From Actinotignum schaalii FB123-CNA-2 (GTDB lineage Bacteria; Actinomycetota; Actinomycetes; Actinomycetales; Actinomycetaceae), in NCBI RefSeq assembly GCF_000411135.1, contig NZ_KE150262.1:752998-816997 (forward strand): a stretch of DNA of 64,000 nt, in the 5' to 3' direction. The first letter of the stretch is position 1; each line of letters opens with the position of its first letter. Below are positions 16,467 to 25,862 of the stretch, one piece after another. The position numbers and the translations under genes were made by a program. A model generated the notes under the pieces. The model searched no databases. It was given only the letters and a program-made list of their open reading frames with translations, and was not told where the DNA came from.

Positions 16467-17561
16467 ATGAAAAAATTCCGCGTACCGCAGGAGGCGGGAA
16501 TCTTTGGTGTTGTGCTGATAGTGGGTGCTATTATGGCGCTGCTTTCTCCAGCATTCCTCACAATGAATAACATGCAGGTTCTCCTGCTCAATGGGACGGT
16601 CGTGCTTTTCCTTGCAATGGGGCAGACATTTGTTCTCCTAACTGGTGGTATTGACCTTTCGGTGGGATCCAATATCGCGTTGACTGGAATGATTGCAGCG
16701 CTGGCGATGCAGGGAGGTCTTCCCTGGTGGCTTGCCGCATTGCTGGCCATTGTGACTGGTGCTCTCGTTGGCGTATTCAACGGCGTTTTTATTCATTTTG
16801 GGAAAATGCCAGCATTCATCGTCACGTTTGCTACCTTTGGGATTTCCGCTTCAATTCCGAAGATCCTGACGCAAGCCCGGTCAGTAACTGTCGCTGATCC
16901 AATGTTCGCATTCTTCGGCCGAGGGAGTATTTTCGGCATCCCTATTCCGGTGGTTTTAGTGCTTATTGCTGCGGTTATTCTCGCTTGGTTCTTGCACCGG
17001 ACAAAAACGGGTCTCCATATTTACGCGGTTGGCGGCAACAAAGAAACGGCCCGTCTTGCCGGTGTTAATAATGGAAAGATCATCATTCTAGTGTACGTAA
17101 TCTCCGGTATTTGTTCTGGGTTCGGGGGAATCATTGTTACGTCGCGCCTTATGGTCGGCTATCCGACAGCTGGATCGGGTACTGAGCAGTTCTACTCAAT
17201 CGCTTCGGCAGTTGTTGGTGGCGTTTCGCTTTTCGGTGGTGTCGGTACCCTTCTCGGCGCGTTCCTTGGTGCCATTTTGATCGCAGAAGTTTCCAATGGA
17301 ATGAACGTTATTGGAGTGGATTCTTATTGGCAGCCGCTTGTCATTGGCGTAATTATTCTCGTTGGTGTTCTTCTCGATACTAATCGCCAGCAGCTGTCCC
17401 TCTCGAAGCTGTTCCGCAAGAAGCAGCAAGCTACGTCGGTGGCATCGCATGCATCTGCGGATACGACCAATTCCGAAATTAGTCATTCACAAAAACAACC
17501 TGCTGGAATGCCCGGTGGGAAGAAAAGTATCCAAACCCATGACCGAGACAACGAGGTCTAG
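16467..17561 (+). CDS. Ribose-type sugar ABC transporter permease
   Basis: Membrane permease of the RbsC/BPD_transp_2 type, 364 residues. Eight to ten hydrophobic segments span residues 8-310, with the family sequence FVLLTGGIDLSVGS near residue 55 and NKETARLAGVN in the cytoplasmic loop. The last 50 residues are polar and Lys/Ser-rich. AAGGAG lies 9 bases before the ATG. It sits between a sugar kinase and the binding protein; with the dual ATPase they form a complete importer, probably for a pentose. Confidence 0.9.
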   Translation: MKKFRVPQEAGIFGVVLIVGAIMALLSPAFLTMNNMQVLLLNGTVVLFLAMGQTFVLLTGGIDLSVGSNIALTGMIAALAMQGGLPWWLAALLAIVTGALVGVFNGVFIHFGKMPAFIVTFATFGISASIPKILTQARSVTVADPMFAFFGRGSIFGIPIPVVLVLIAAVILAWFLHRTKTGLHIYAVGGNKETARLAGVNNGKIIILVYVISGICSGFGGIIVTSRLMVGYPTAGSGTEQFYSIASAVVGGVSLFGGVGTLLGAFLGAILIAEVSNGMNVIGVDSYWQPLVIGVIILVGVLLDTNRQQLSLSKLFRKKQQATSVASHASADTTNSEISHSQKQPAGMPGGKKSIQTHDRDNEV

Positions 17562-17580
17562 GAAAACAGAGGAGAAAAAC

Positions 17581-18591
17581 ATGAAAAAGAAGCTCTTTGC
17601 AGCTATTGGCGCGACGGCTCTTGCCGCGACAATGGGAGCCTGCGGGGGAGTCGATACCGGAACCGGTGAAAATAGTGGTGGCACTGGCGAAACCGGGAAG
17701 GCAAGCGTTCAGATTCCTGAAGCTTGTAACGCTGAGAATCCATACCTCGCAGTGTTGCTTCCTAACCAGCAGAATCCTTACTACGTCGCAATGAAGCGAG
17801 GATTTGAAGAAGAAGGCAAGGCGAAGGGGTTCAATGTTGAAGTCCAGATTGCCAATGACGACGATGCAAACCAGCTTGCTCAAGCTCAGGCTATGTTGCA
17901 GAAGAATCCCTGTGCTTTGGCGCTTAACCCAGTGAAGTCCGAACCCGCGGCTGCAATCGTCAAGGCAGCTAATGATGCCGGGGTGCCGGTGTTCACTGTG
18001 AATATTATTGTCGATCCTGATGCATTAAACGCACAAGGTGCGAGTGTCGTTCAGTATGTGGGCGCCAACAACCATGAGGGTGGCGTCCAGATGGCAGAGA
18101 AGGTTCTTGCCGATTTTGGTGCCGACGCAAAGCTGAACATTGGGTACGTTACTGAACCGGATGAATTGCCTGTGGTTCAGCGCGATCTTGGATTCCGGGA
18201 AAAAATGAAGAGCAACCCGAATGCCAAGGACGTTGCGGAAGTCGACGGCAATGTTAAACCAGATGATTCACTCAATGTTACATCTGCGATGATTCAGGGT
18301 AATCCTGACATTAACGTAATTTTCGCGTCGACTGGCCCTGCCGCGTATGGTGCACTGCAGGCTGTCCAGGCATCTGGTAAGGACATTAAGGTCTACGGTT
18401 TTTGTGCCGCTGGTGAAACCCTCACTGATGCTTACCCCGGTTGCGTCGCCCAGGAGCCTGAAGAGTACGGACGCATCCTGGTGCAACAAATCGCAGAATA
18501 TAAGCAAGGTAAGTCTGTTGAGAGTGAGCTTTTGCAGTCGCTTAAGCAGTTCGAGAAGGGCCAAACCCCTGGTGAAGGAGAATTGGGGTAA
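17581..18591 (+). CDS. Sugar ABC transporter substrate-binding lipoprotein
   Basis: Extracellular binding protein of the importer, ribose/xylose-binding type (Peripla_BP_4), 336 residues. The ATG at 17581 is preceded by AGAGGAG; the reading frame extends further upstream but without a signal sequence. The signal peptide ends in ATMGAC with the lipid-anchoring Cys at about residue 21, then a Gly/Thr linker. The body contains VLLPNQQNPYYVAMKRGFEE and the usual two-lobed pattern. The sugar is unknown; kinases and isomerases nearby point to a pentose. Confidence 0.9.
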   Translation: MKKKLFAAIGATALAATMGACGGVDTGTGENSGGTGETGKASVQIPEACNAENPYLAVLLPNQQNPYYVAMKRGFEEEGKAKGFNVEVQIANDDDANQLAQAQAMLQKNPCALALNPVKSEPAAAIVKAANDAGVPVFTVNIIVDPDALNAQGASVVQYVGANNHEGGVQMAEKVLADFGADAKLNIGYVTEPDELPVVQRDLGFREKMKSNPNAKDVAEVDGNVKPDDSLNVTSAMIQGNPDINVIFASTGPAAYGALQAVQASGKDIKVYGFCAAGETLTDAYPGCVAQEPEEYGRILVQQIAEYKQGKSVESELLQSLKQFEKGQTPGEGELG

Positions 18592-18594
18592 AAG

Positions 18595-20145
18595 ATGACA
18601 ACGTTGGAAACGCCGGGGAGCAAGCGGTCCCTCAAGGCGGTCGATATTTGGAAGCTTTTTGCGGGTACACCCGCTCTCTCCGGTGTTTCTTTAACGGTTC
18701 ACCCTGGCGAAGTCGTGGGGCTCGTCGGGCATAACGGAGCGGGAAAATCAACTCTGCTTAAAGTACTTTCAGGCGCATACCGTAATGATGATGGTTACCT
18801 TGAAGTGGACGGGGAGAGAGTAACCTTCGCTTCCCCTTCAGATGCCCTTTCACACGGGGTAGCTACTGTTTACCAGGAGCTTTCCCTTCTTCCTAATCTC
18901 TCGGTGACCGAGAATACGTTCTTAGGGAGAGAAGTTAGGAAAGGCCCTAACCTCGACCGGTCAGCTATGCGAAAATCCGCCAGGTCTCTTATGGAGAAAT
19001 ACGGAATTGATGTTGATGTTGATCGTAAGGTAGGTAGCTACCCCGTTGCGACTCGGCAACTGATGGAGATTGCTATTGCAACAACTCGAAACACGCGCTA
19101 TTTGCTCCTGGATGAGCCAACAACGTCGCTCGAAGGTGATCAGGTAGAGAGTTTCCTGGAGTGGGTGCGTGATCTTTCTAAAAAGGAAGGTATCGGGATT
19201 GTACTCGTCAACCACAAACTTGATGAGCTGTACGCCGTGGCCGATAAAATCGTTGCTCTCGTTGACGGTAAGGTAAGGATTTCGGGAAGGGCGGACGAGG
19301 TTTCGCATGCAGAGGTTGTAACCGCGATCGCCGGTGAAGTGAATGCGGGTACAGATGTATCCGTTGAAACTAGCGCTACTGTTCGTGGACGGCAAGGGAA
19401 GGTGCCGGAAGGCGTACCTGCACTTTCTGTTCGGAATCTGCGTTCAGTAGCCCATAAAGGTGTGTCGTTCGATATTTATCCGGGTCGAGTCCATGGGTTC
19501 TACGGGTTAATCGGATCTGGGCGGACCGAGGCCATGCGTTGTATCTACGGGGCTGATGAATATGAGTCGGGTGAATTTACGGTTAATGGGGACCCGTATA
19601 AGCCTAAGAACCCGAAAAGCGCGCAGAAAGCTGGGTTTTCTTATCTCACAGAGGAAAGGAAACTTGATGGGATTGTTCCTCAGTTAAATAGTTATCGAAA
19701 TGCAACACTCCCAATTACGGACCGGTACTCTAAACCTGGATTCCTTGACCGCAGGAGGGCACGGAAGGCATCGAAACAACAGTTCGACGCTTTAAAGGTG
19801 CGAGGTAATGTTGAGGCGTCGATAGAGTCGCTTTCTGGTGGTAACCAGCAGAAAGTCCTCCTAGCTCGAGTCATAATGGAAGACTCGCAGATTCTGATGC
19901 TAGACGAGCCAACAAAGGGCGTGGATATTGGTGTCAAAGCTGAAATTCATAGAATCGTCCGGGAACTCGCGCATGAAGAGGGCCTTGCTGTCATGGTCGT
20001 ATCGTCCGAGGAAGAAGAGATTCTTGAGCTTTGCGATGATGTGACTGTTTTCGCGCATGGCCGAGTTGTCCAATCGGGAGTTCCTGCGGGGGATCTAAAC
20101 GTTACGCGGCTCCGTGAGATGGCGTGGCAAGAGATTTCTGAATAG
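18595..20145 (+). CDS. Sugar ABC transporter ATPase, two ABC domains (RbsA type)
   Basis: Cytoplasmic ATPase of the importer with two fused ABC domains, 516 residues. Domain 1 has Walker A GHNGAGKST (about residues 45-53) and Walker B LLLDEP; domain 2 has the degenerate GLIGSGRTE P-loop and the signature LSGGNQQK, as in RbsA/XylG/MglA. Only 3 bases separate it from the binding-protein gene. A hairpin follows 13 bases after the stop, so expression of the downstream SIS gene may be reduced or separately controlled. Confidence 0.93.
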   Translation: MTTLETPGSKRSLKAVDIWKLFAGTPALSGVSLTVHPGEVVGLVGHNGAGKSTLLKVLSGAYRNDDGYLEVDGERVTFASPSDALSHGVATVYQELSLLPNLSVTENTFLGREVRKGPNLDRSAMRKSARSLMEKYGIDVDVDRKVGSYPVATRQLMEIAIATTRNTRYLLLDEPTTSLEGDQVESFLEWVRDLSKKEGIGIVLVNHKLDELYAVADKIVALVDGKVRISGRADEVSHAEVVTAIAGEVNAGTDVSVETSATVRGRQGKVPEGVPALSVRNLRSVAHKGVSFDIYPGRVHGFYGLIGSGRTEAMRCIYGADEYESGEFTVNGDPYKPKNPKSAQKAGFSYLTEERKLDGIVPQLNSYRNATLPITDRYSKPGFLDRRRARKASKQQFDALKVRGNVEASIESLSGGNQQKVLLARVIMEDSQILMLDEPTKGVDIGVKAEIHRIVRELAHEEGLAVMVVSSEEEEILELCDDVTVFAHGRVVQSGVPAGDLNVTRLREMAWQEISE

Positions 20146-20157
20146 GTTCAAAAGATA

Positions 20158-20198
20158 GTGGGGTGTGAGGCTGCTCAACCGTGGCCCTCGCACCCCAC
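20158..20198 (+). terminator. Hairpin after the ABC ATPase gene
   Basis: GTGGGGTGTGAGG (20158-20170) pairs with CCTCGCACCCCAC (20186-20198) with one G-T pair. There is no T-run. It probably weakens readthrough into the SIS-FGGY-aldolase genes. Confidence 0.55.
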
Positions 20199-20221
20199 CT
20201 TCACTCAGGGAAGAATAAAAT

Positions 20222-20845
20222 ATGAAAAACCAGGCTGTTTTGGAAGCTGCATGTCAACAAATTGAACGGGAAGCTAGGGCGGTTGCTGGAGTAGCGCAGT
20301 TGCTGAACAACTCTTTTATAGAGGTGGCAGACTTATGTTTGCGTATGACAGGAAAAGTTATAGTTACCGGAGCGGGAACTTCTGGACATGCCGGGCGCCG
20401 AATGGCTCATCTTTTATCCGTATCTGGTACGCCAGCGGTTTTCCTTCATCCGATGGACTGTCTCCACGGCACCATGGGAGCTATCACCAAAGACGATGTT
20501 GTTTTTGCGATTTCTAAAGGAGGCGGATCCGACGAGCTTAATCAGCTCTGCTCGATTTTGCGAGAAAAGGGAACGAAAATTGTAGCATTGACTGAGAACG
20601 AGTCTTCGGAACTTGCTGGACTGGCTGATGTAACTGTCCTCTTACACACGCCCGATCAAGCGGATCCGGGTAACGTTATCGCCATGGGATCAACGCTGGT
20701 TTCCGGGGTGTGGGGTGATGCGTTGGCTTATGTGCTTATGCGTTTACGTAAGAGATCGTGGAAAGAAACGCTTGAAATTCATCCGGCGGGCGCAGTTGGA
20801 AAAATGCAGACGGCACCTGAAGAGCTCAACAGATTGGAGCAATGA
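20222..20845 (+). CDS. SIS-domain sugar phosphate isomerase (KdsD-like)
   Basis: Sugar isomerase domain protein, 207 residues, resembling the catalytic part of D-arabinose 5-phosphate isomerase (KdsD). VTGAGTSGHAGRRMAHLLSV corresponds to the phosphosugar-binding loop, FLHPMDCLHGTMGAI to the KdsD FLHPxxxxHGDLG motif, ISKGGGSDEL to the Ser-rich loop and EIHPAGAVG to the closing HPGGALG. The CBS domains of full-length KdsD are absent. It overlaps the next FGGY kinase by four bases (ATGA). Probable reaction: ketose phosphate to aldose phosphate, for example ribulose 5-phosphate to arabinose 5-phosphate. A hexulose-6-phosphate isomerase is an alternative. Confidence 0.75.
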   Translation: MKNQAVLEAACQQIEREARAVAGVAQLLNNSFIEVADLCLRMTGKVIVTGAGTSGHAGRRMAHLLSVSGTPAVFLHPMDCLHGTMGAITKDDVVFAISKGGGSDELNQLCSILREKGTKIVALTENESSELAGLADVTVLLHTPDQADPGNVIAMGSTLVSGVWGDALAYVLMRLRKRSWKETLEIHPAGAVGKMQTAPEELNRLEQ

Positions 20846-22344
20846 AAGTGTCCTTTGTCCTTGGGATTGACTGTTCAACCCAATCCGTAACCTTAGAAGT
20901 GCGGGATGTGGAGACGTTTCACGTAGTTGATTGCGTGTCAAATCCGCTACCGGCTACTCACCCACCAGTGTCGGAACAGAATCCGGAGACCTGGTGGGAC
21001 TCTCTAGTAAAAGGGATGCACCTCCTCCATGCGCGTGGTCTTGAAGTGCGCAAGATTGGAGCTATCTCAGTTGCAGGTCAGTGTCATGGACTTGTGCCTC
21101 TAGATCGAGAATGCACAGTCATTCGACCGGCGAAACTGTGGAATGACACGACCTCTGCACTTGAAGCAGAGATGCTCATTGAAACGTATGGTAAAGAATT
21201 CTGGGTAGAAAAAGTCGGTTTCGTTCCGAATGCTGCACATACGGTTTCAAAGTTACTCTGGCTCGCGCGTCATGAAGTAGATACGTTGGAGCGGATTTCT
21301 AAAATCTTGCTTCCGCATGATTACCTTACCTATCGCTTAACTGGTCAATTTGTGACAGACCGGAGCGAGGCCTCTGGGACTGGTTATTTCGATGGTTTGA
21401 GAAACGTCTATCTCTTCGACTTGGTGTCTGACGTTATAAGTAACGCGTTTGGGAAGGAAGGGAAGGGGATTCCTTCCCGATCTTGGCATGATGTTTTCCC
21501 CGATGTTCTCGAACCGTCGGAGGCTGTAGGCTCAATATCTCCTGAAGCGGCCGTAGAACTAGGACTTGCCTCTGATGTCATTGTGGCGGTTGGGGGTGGC
21601 GACCAGCATCTTGGTGCGGTCGGCATAGGTCTCGACGATGGCGATATGTGTTTCTCAATTGGCACATCGGGAGTCACTTTCAGTTCATCTCCTACTCCTG
21701 TTCGCGATTATTCTGGAGATGTTGACGGAGTCTGTAATGCCACAGGAGGTTGGCTACCATTAACGTGCACGCTCAACTCGACGAAAGTGACGGATACGGT
21801 GGCGAAATGGCTAGGAGTATCCGTTCAGGAGCTAGGCAACCTGGCGGAATCGATGAGCGTTTCTTGTAATACGCCACTGCTGGTTCCATTTTTTGATGGT
21901 GAACGTTCTCCGTCGATACCGAACGCAACCGGATTGCTTGAGGGGCTAACAAACGGTACGACACGTGAGGATCTAGCCTTCACTGCCTTCGAGGGCGTTG
22001 TAATGGGTTTGTATGCCGGATCAAGAAAAATACGGGCTCTAGGTTCGGGTATCAACGGTGTAAATGTTGCTGTGGGTGGAGGTGCAAAATCGGATGTCTA
22101 CTGTCAGTTATTGGCAGACTTTATGGGTGAGCCGGTCTCGCGTCTAGAATTGACAGAAGCAACTGCTAGGGGCGCGTGTGTCCAGGCGTTGGCGGTGATG
22201 ACGGGTGATTCGATTGACGCCGTTCGGGCTCGGGTTCGACCTACTATTTCATCTACATTTACGCCGAAAGCTGAGCGCGGGCGAAGCGACAGATTCTCGC
22301 GTTATCTCGATATGGTAGCTAGTAGAAAAGCAAATTGTCGTTGA
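20842..22344 (+). CDS. FGGY-family carbohydrate kinase 2 (xylulokinase-like)
   Basis: Second FGGY sugar kinase, 500 residues. VLGIDCSTQSVTLEV opens the N-terminal domain, FVTDRSEASGTGYFDG (about residue 172) matches xylulokinases, and GVNVAVGGGAKSDVY lies in the C-terminal fold. The start ATG overlaps the SIS gene stop, so both are translated together; an FSA-type aldolase follows 112 bases later. The substrate is unknown; the SIS and aldolase neighbours suggest a kinase for a ketose other than xylulose, or a second xylulokinase. Low-GC codon use like the rest of the island. Confidence 0.82.
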   Translation: MKVSFVLGIDCSTQSVTLEVRDVETFHVVDCVSNPLPATHPPVSEQNPETWWDSLVKGMHLLHARGLEVRKIGAISVAGQCHGLVPLDRECTVIRPAKLWNDTTSALEAEMLIETYGKEFWVEKVGFVPNAAHTVSKLLWLARHEVDTLERISKILLPHDYLTYRLTGQFVTDRSEASGTGYFDGLRNVYLFDLVSDVISNAFGKEGKGIPSRSWHDVFPDVLEPSEAVGSISPEAAVELGLASDVIVAVGGGDQHLGAVGIGLDDGDMCFSIGTSGVTFSSSPTPVRDYSGDVDGVCNATGGWLPLTCTLNSTKVTDTVAKWLGVSVQELGNLAESMSVSCNTPLLVPFFDGERSPSIPNATGLLEGLTNGTTREDLAFTAFEGVVMGLYAGSRKIRALGSGINGVNVAVGGGAKSDVYCQLLADFMGEPVSRLELTEATARGACVQALAVMTGDSIDAVRARVRPTISSTFTPKAERGRSDRFSRYLDMVASRKANCR

Positions 22345-22456
22345 AGAAAAGGTAACGTCTCTGAATGAGCTGTCGAGCGTAGCTCACTATGACACGAGTG
22401 TTCTTTGCCGATACGTCAAAACGGTCCGGATAGCAATTACGAATGAGAGAGATAAG

Positions 22457-23098
22457 ATGGCGATCTATTTTGACAGTGCCGATTGCGCGCAGATGCGTAA
22501 GTATGCATCAACAGGAGTTTTTTCTGGAGTGACATCGAACCCTACCATTTTGGCGCGGCAGGGGTTGTGCCAGCAGGATATCCCAGAGCTTTATCGCACT
22601 CTCCAAGAATTTGGTTTTGATCGATTATTCTTCCAAACCGCAGGGTGTACCGAGAGTGACATTGAGGAGTCTGCTCGTCAAATTCTAAGTCTAGGCGATG
22701 ACGTTGTGGTTAAAATTCCGGCGACGCTGGAGGGGCTATCTGTTGCGGCTAAAGTGACCAACGAAGGACATGAAGTGCTGCTTACGGCGGTTTATGACTC
22801 TACACAGGCTGCCATTGCTGGAGAAATAGGGGTGTGGGGACTCGCTCCGTATTTTTGCAGAATGCGTGACATTGGCAAAGATCCGGAATTGGAGCTCAAA
22901 CGTATGGCTCGGACTCTATCTGAGACAAAAACTCGTATCCTCGCGGCGTCGCTTCGGAAAGTTGAAGATGTATCAGCGGCGTTTGCAGCTGGTGCAGATG
23001 ATGTTACGATCTCACTCTCAGTAGCCGAGATGCTGGTAAATAATCCACTCTCAATTGAAGCACTGACCACATTTGAGCGTGACGGTGGAAGAATTTAA
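22457..23098 (+). CDS. FSA/TalC-type transaldolase-like aldolase
   Basis: Short transaldolase of the fructose-6-phosphate aldolase type, 213 residues. IYFDSADCAQMRKYA opens the barrel, GVTSNPTILAR is the family phosphate-side motif, and VVVKIPAT holds the Schiff-base lysine. Members cleave or form C-C bonds with dihydroxyacetone, hydroxyacetone or glycolaldehyde as donor. The linked SIS isomerase makes the reaction glyceraldehyde 3-phosphate plus glycolaldehyde to arabinose 5-phosphate attractive, but this is inference; fructose 6-phosphate cleavage or a sulfofructose-type substrate are alternatives. Its last four bases overlap the end of the convergent aldose epimerase gene. Confidence 0.85.
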   Translation: MAIYFDSADCAQMRKYASTGVFSGVTSNPTILARQGLCQQDIPELYRTLQEFGFDRLFFQTAGCTESDIEESARQILSLGDDVVVKIPATLEGLSVAAKVTNEGHEVLLTAVYDSTQAAIAGEIGVWGLAPYFCRMRDIGKDPELELKRMARTLSETKTRILAASLRKVEDVSAAFAAGADDVTISLSVAEMLVNNPLSIEALTTFERDGGRI

Positions 23099-24171
23099 CT
23101 GCACATCGGGTCGGTTGTAGAAGCCGATCCTTCAATCCTGGCTTGGATGAGAGTACGCATTTGCCTGCTATCTCCTGGTTGTACAAGTTTATTTCCGACA
23201 TCATGCCGGTTGAAGGCATTAACGATAGCCTGACATGGCTCGATGGCAATTGAAGTAAGAGGATTTCGCTTGAGGTTATGCCCGGTGAACACATGGAATG
23301 TGCGCAACGGAAGATCGGCTCCAAAATTCACGTACATGTGAATTGAGCGGTTCCCGGTGTTCAGATGGGCATAACCCGAAAAATCCCTCGAAGCTTTGCC
23401 GTCAAGCGATGTAATCGCACCTGTAGGGGGATTGCAGTGCTCAATATCTTGGAGGTTTTTCAGGTGGGTGTACCCCACGTCCGCATAGGTCGAGACTTTC
23501 CCAGGCGCGGGACTTTGTATCGGTTTAAATGCAGCGTTTCCTGGAAGTGGAATGAGGTCGTCGTCGGTTTTCACTACTGAAGATCCATATATGCGCAGGT
23601 CGGCTTGCCCTAGAGGGCCGTCAAGAAGAAAATATGGATGCCAACCGATAAAGATTGGGCAGGCGAGCAGAGATTGATTCTGCGCGCTTATTCGTGTGAC
23701 GAGGTCTCCGTCGGGTGTTATCTCGAAACTTACAGAGATTAGTAGTTCAAAGGGGTATCCAGGCTCGGATTCCAGATGAAGCTCTAACCTAAGAGCTTCG
23801 GAGCTGTTCTCGACAACCTTGAAATCTTTGTCGTAAACAAGACCGTGAATGCCAGGTTCATACTTCGGGTTTTTTGCCGAGAAAATGTGATCGGCAGCGA
23901 ACGGAGCGGGGCTCTGACCAATGCGTGGACGGTCACCTACACCATCGTCCTTGTAGATAGCGGAAGAGTATCTTCCGTCGCAAAGTCGATCTGACCAGGG
24001 CACCAACACTGCAGATCTGAAACCATCTTGTGTTTGCAACTCATCTTCGCTGAGATAACCGTCTATAAACTCGGTCCCATCTATTTGATAGCTGAGAAGG
24101 GTTGCACCGATTGTAGATACTTTTAACGTAACCTGTCCACGTGTGGAAGTGTGATTGTAAGAAAGAATCAT
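23095..24171 (-). CDS. Aldose 1-epimerase family protein (second copy)
   Basis: Paralogue of the protein at 12288-13343, 358 residues. Shared marks are QDGFRSAVLVPWSDRL, GIHGLV, GWHPYF and AIEPCQAIVNAFNRHD. It lacks the Gly/Ala insert of the first copy and uses AT-richer codons. It lies 60 bases after the xylulokinase gene on the same strand, so it probably mutarotates the incoming xylose (or another aldose) before isomerisation. Its end overlaps the aldolase gene by four bases on the other strand. Confidence 0.86.
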   Translation of the reverse strand: MILSYNHTSTRGQVTLKVSTIGATLLSYQIDGTEFIDGYLSEDELQTQDGFRSAVLVPWSDRLCDGRYSSAIYKDDGVGDRPRIGQSPAPFAADHIFSAKNPKYEPGIHGLVYDKDFKVVENSSEALRLELHLESEPGYPFELLISVSFEITPDGDLVTRISAQNQSLLACPIFIGWHPYFLLDGPLGQADLRIYGSSVVKTDDDLIPLPGNAAFKPIQSPAPGKVSTYADVGYTHLKNLQDIEHCNPPTGAITSLDGKASRDFSGYAHLNTGNRSIHMYVNFGADLPLRTFHVFTGHNLKRNPLTSIAIEPCQAIVNAFNRHDVGNKLVQPGDSRQMRTLIQARIEGSASTTDPMCS

Positions 24172-24231
24172 GTCCCACGTTCTCCGTATTGATAAAGGAT
24201 GAATTAGTACGGTCGCTATTGCGATTTACAG

Positions 24232-25698
24232 TTAGGCTGATTCAGGACGAAAAGTCGGGTAGCTTTTACGAATTGACTCGGAGACGGCTCGATAGCGTTC
24301 CCAGACGCTTTCATTCTCTCGAGGCTTGTATGTTTGGGTAATGTCTGGGGACCAGGAGTTAGTATTCTCAGGAATACCCGCAACCACGGCGGCTTGCCGC
24401 GCTGCACCCCTAGCGACGTATTCGGAAGTTCGCGGAACACTAATAGGAATTTCAAGAACATCCGCAAGAATCTGGTTGAGCGTTTCTGATTGTGCGCCTC
24501 CGCCGATAAGCATGGCACCATTGACTGATATTCCTCCGCCGCGAAGAGCTTCGAGCGCCCCGCGCATTAGGCAAGCAAGACCCTCGTAGGCCGCACGGGC
24601 GAGGTTTTCACGTGTGAAATTATGAGAGGTGAGCCCCGCGATATGCGCGGTTGCGTAAGGCAGATTGGGTGTTCTTTCTCCTTGGAAATAAGGAACCAGG
24701 GTAATGCCTTGGGCTCCCGGTTGTGTTCGTTCGGCAAGGGTGCCTAACTCTTCAAAGCTCACGTTTAGGATCTTGCGGAAGTAGTCCTGGATGAGGGCAC
24801 CATTGAGGGTGCAGGCAAGCGGTAGCCATTTGTCTGTGGCATCTGAAAATCCGGTAACACCGAAACGAGGATCTTGAATAGGGGTGTCGGAAATCGTCGC
24901 GATAACGCCGGAGGTTCCGATGGAGATTGATGCCTGGTTAGTTTGAAGGTTAAGACCAAATGCCGATCCGGCGTTATCACCCATTCCGGGGCCAATTAGA
25001 ATTTGTTGACTGGAAGGTTTGTCGGTTATCCATTCCTGTGCGACAGTTCCAACGCTTTGGTTATAGGGAACGATTCGGGGAAGAATTATATCCTTAGCTT
25101 TTTCGGTGGTGATGTGTAGAGCGTGCGCCAGGATATCATAGCGGTATTCGTCAGTTGAGCAGTCTACATACCCTGTCCCAGATGCATCGCTGCGGTCAGT
25201 TGTAAGTTCAGATAGCCTTGTTGACCCAGATAATTTCCATGTTAACCAGTCGTGAGGTAGACATATCGCCTTGATCCGAGCGGCATTGTGAGGCTCGCTA
25301 TCGGCGAGAAAACGGAGTTTGGAGACTGTCAAGGAAGCGACGGGAACGGAACCGGTTGCTTTTGCCCAAAATTCGGGCCCTAACTCATCAACAAGCGCGG
25401 CAGCACCTGGCCCGGAACGCGTGTCATTCCAGAGAAGCGCGGGCCGAATAACATCGCCGTTCGCATCCAATGCGACCAGGCCATGCTGTTGGCCGGCGAT
25501 GGAAATGGAAGATACGTCGCTTATTCCACCAGCTTTTTGGATAGCTGTTCTCAAAGCTGTAAGCCATTCGTTAGGATCTACTTCGGTTCCTGAAGGATGG
25601 GGACAAGTGCCCATCCGAATAACTGCGCCGTTATCTGTGTTGACAATGAGAACTTTTGTTGACTGAGTAGAAGAATCTACACCCGCTACAAGTGCCAC
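24232..25698 (-). CDS. xylB: Xylulokinase
   Basis: FGGY kinase, 488 residues, the best xylulokinase candidate of the three. VAGVDSSTQSTKVLIV is the N-terminal phosphate motif, ISIAGQQHGLVALD the xylulokinase MHG-type segment, and ELTTDRSDASGTGYVDCST the substrate loop. NGAMLIGGGAQSETLNQILA belongs to the C-terminal ATPase fold. It phosphorylates D-xylulose to xylulose 5-phosphate. An aldose epimerase gene follows on the same strand; an AGE isomerase gene is divergent. XylA is encoded 3 kb away on the other strand. Confidence 0.88.
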   Translation of the reverse strand: MALVAGVDSSTQSTKVLIVNTDNGAVIRMGTCPHPSGTEVDPNEWLTALRTAIQKAGGISDVSSISIAGQQHGLVALDANGDVIRPALLWNDTRSGPGAAALVDELGPEFWAKATGSVPVASLTVSKLRFLADSEPHNAARIKAICLPHDWLTWKLSGSTRLSELTTDRSDASGTGYVDCSTDEYRYDILAHALHITTEKAKDIILPRIVPYNQSVGTVAQEWITDKPSSQQILIGPGMGDNAGSAFGLNLQTNQASISIGTSGVIATISDTPIQDPRFGVTGFSDATDKWLPLACTLNGALIQDYFRKILNVSFEELGTLAERTQPGAQGITLVPYFQGERTPNLPYATAHIAGLTSHNFTRENLARAAYEGLACLMRGALEALRGGGISVNGAMLIGGGAQSETLNQILADVLEIPISVPRTSEYVARGAARQAAVVAGIPENTNSWSPDITQTYKPRENESVWERYRAVSESIRKSYPTFRPESA

Positions 25699-25792
25699 TA
25701 TGTCTCCTTTGACTATTCTGTGGGTGACGTTAGCTTTAACTAAGAAATAGTCTATCAGTGTTTGTTGCCGCCGGGAACTAATGTTTTGTCTT

Positions 25793-25823
25793 TTGCCCGA
25801 CAGAGGCTCGAGTGGAATACAAT
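25793..25823 (+). promoter_or_regulatory. Possible promoter of the AGE isomerase gene
   Basis: TTGCCC (25793-25798) and TACAAT (25818-25823) with a 19-base spacer, 40 bases before the chosen ATG. The long spacer lowers confidence. Confidence 0.35.
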
Positions 25824-25862
25824 AGAGGGGTCAATGTCGTTAGGGACAAGGAAGTCGACACG

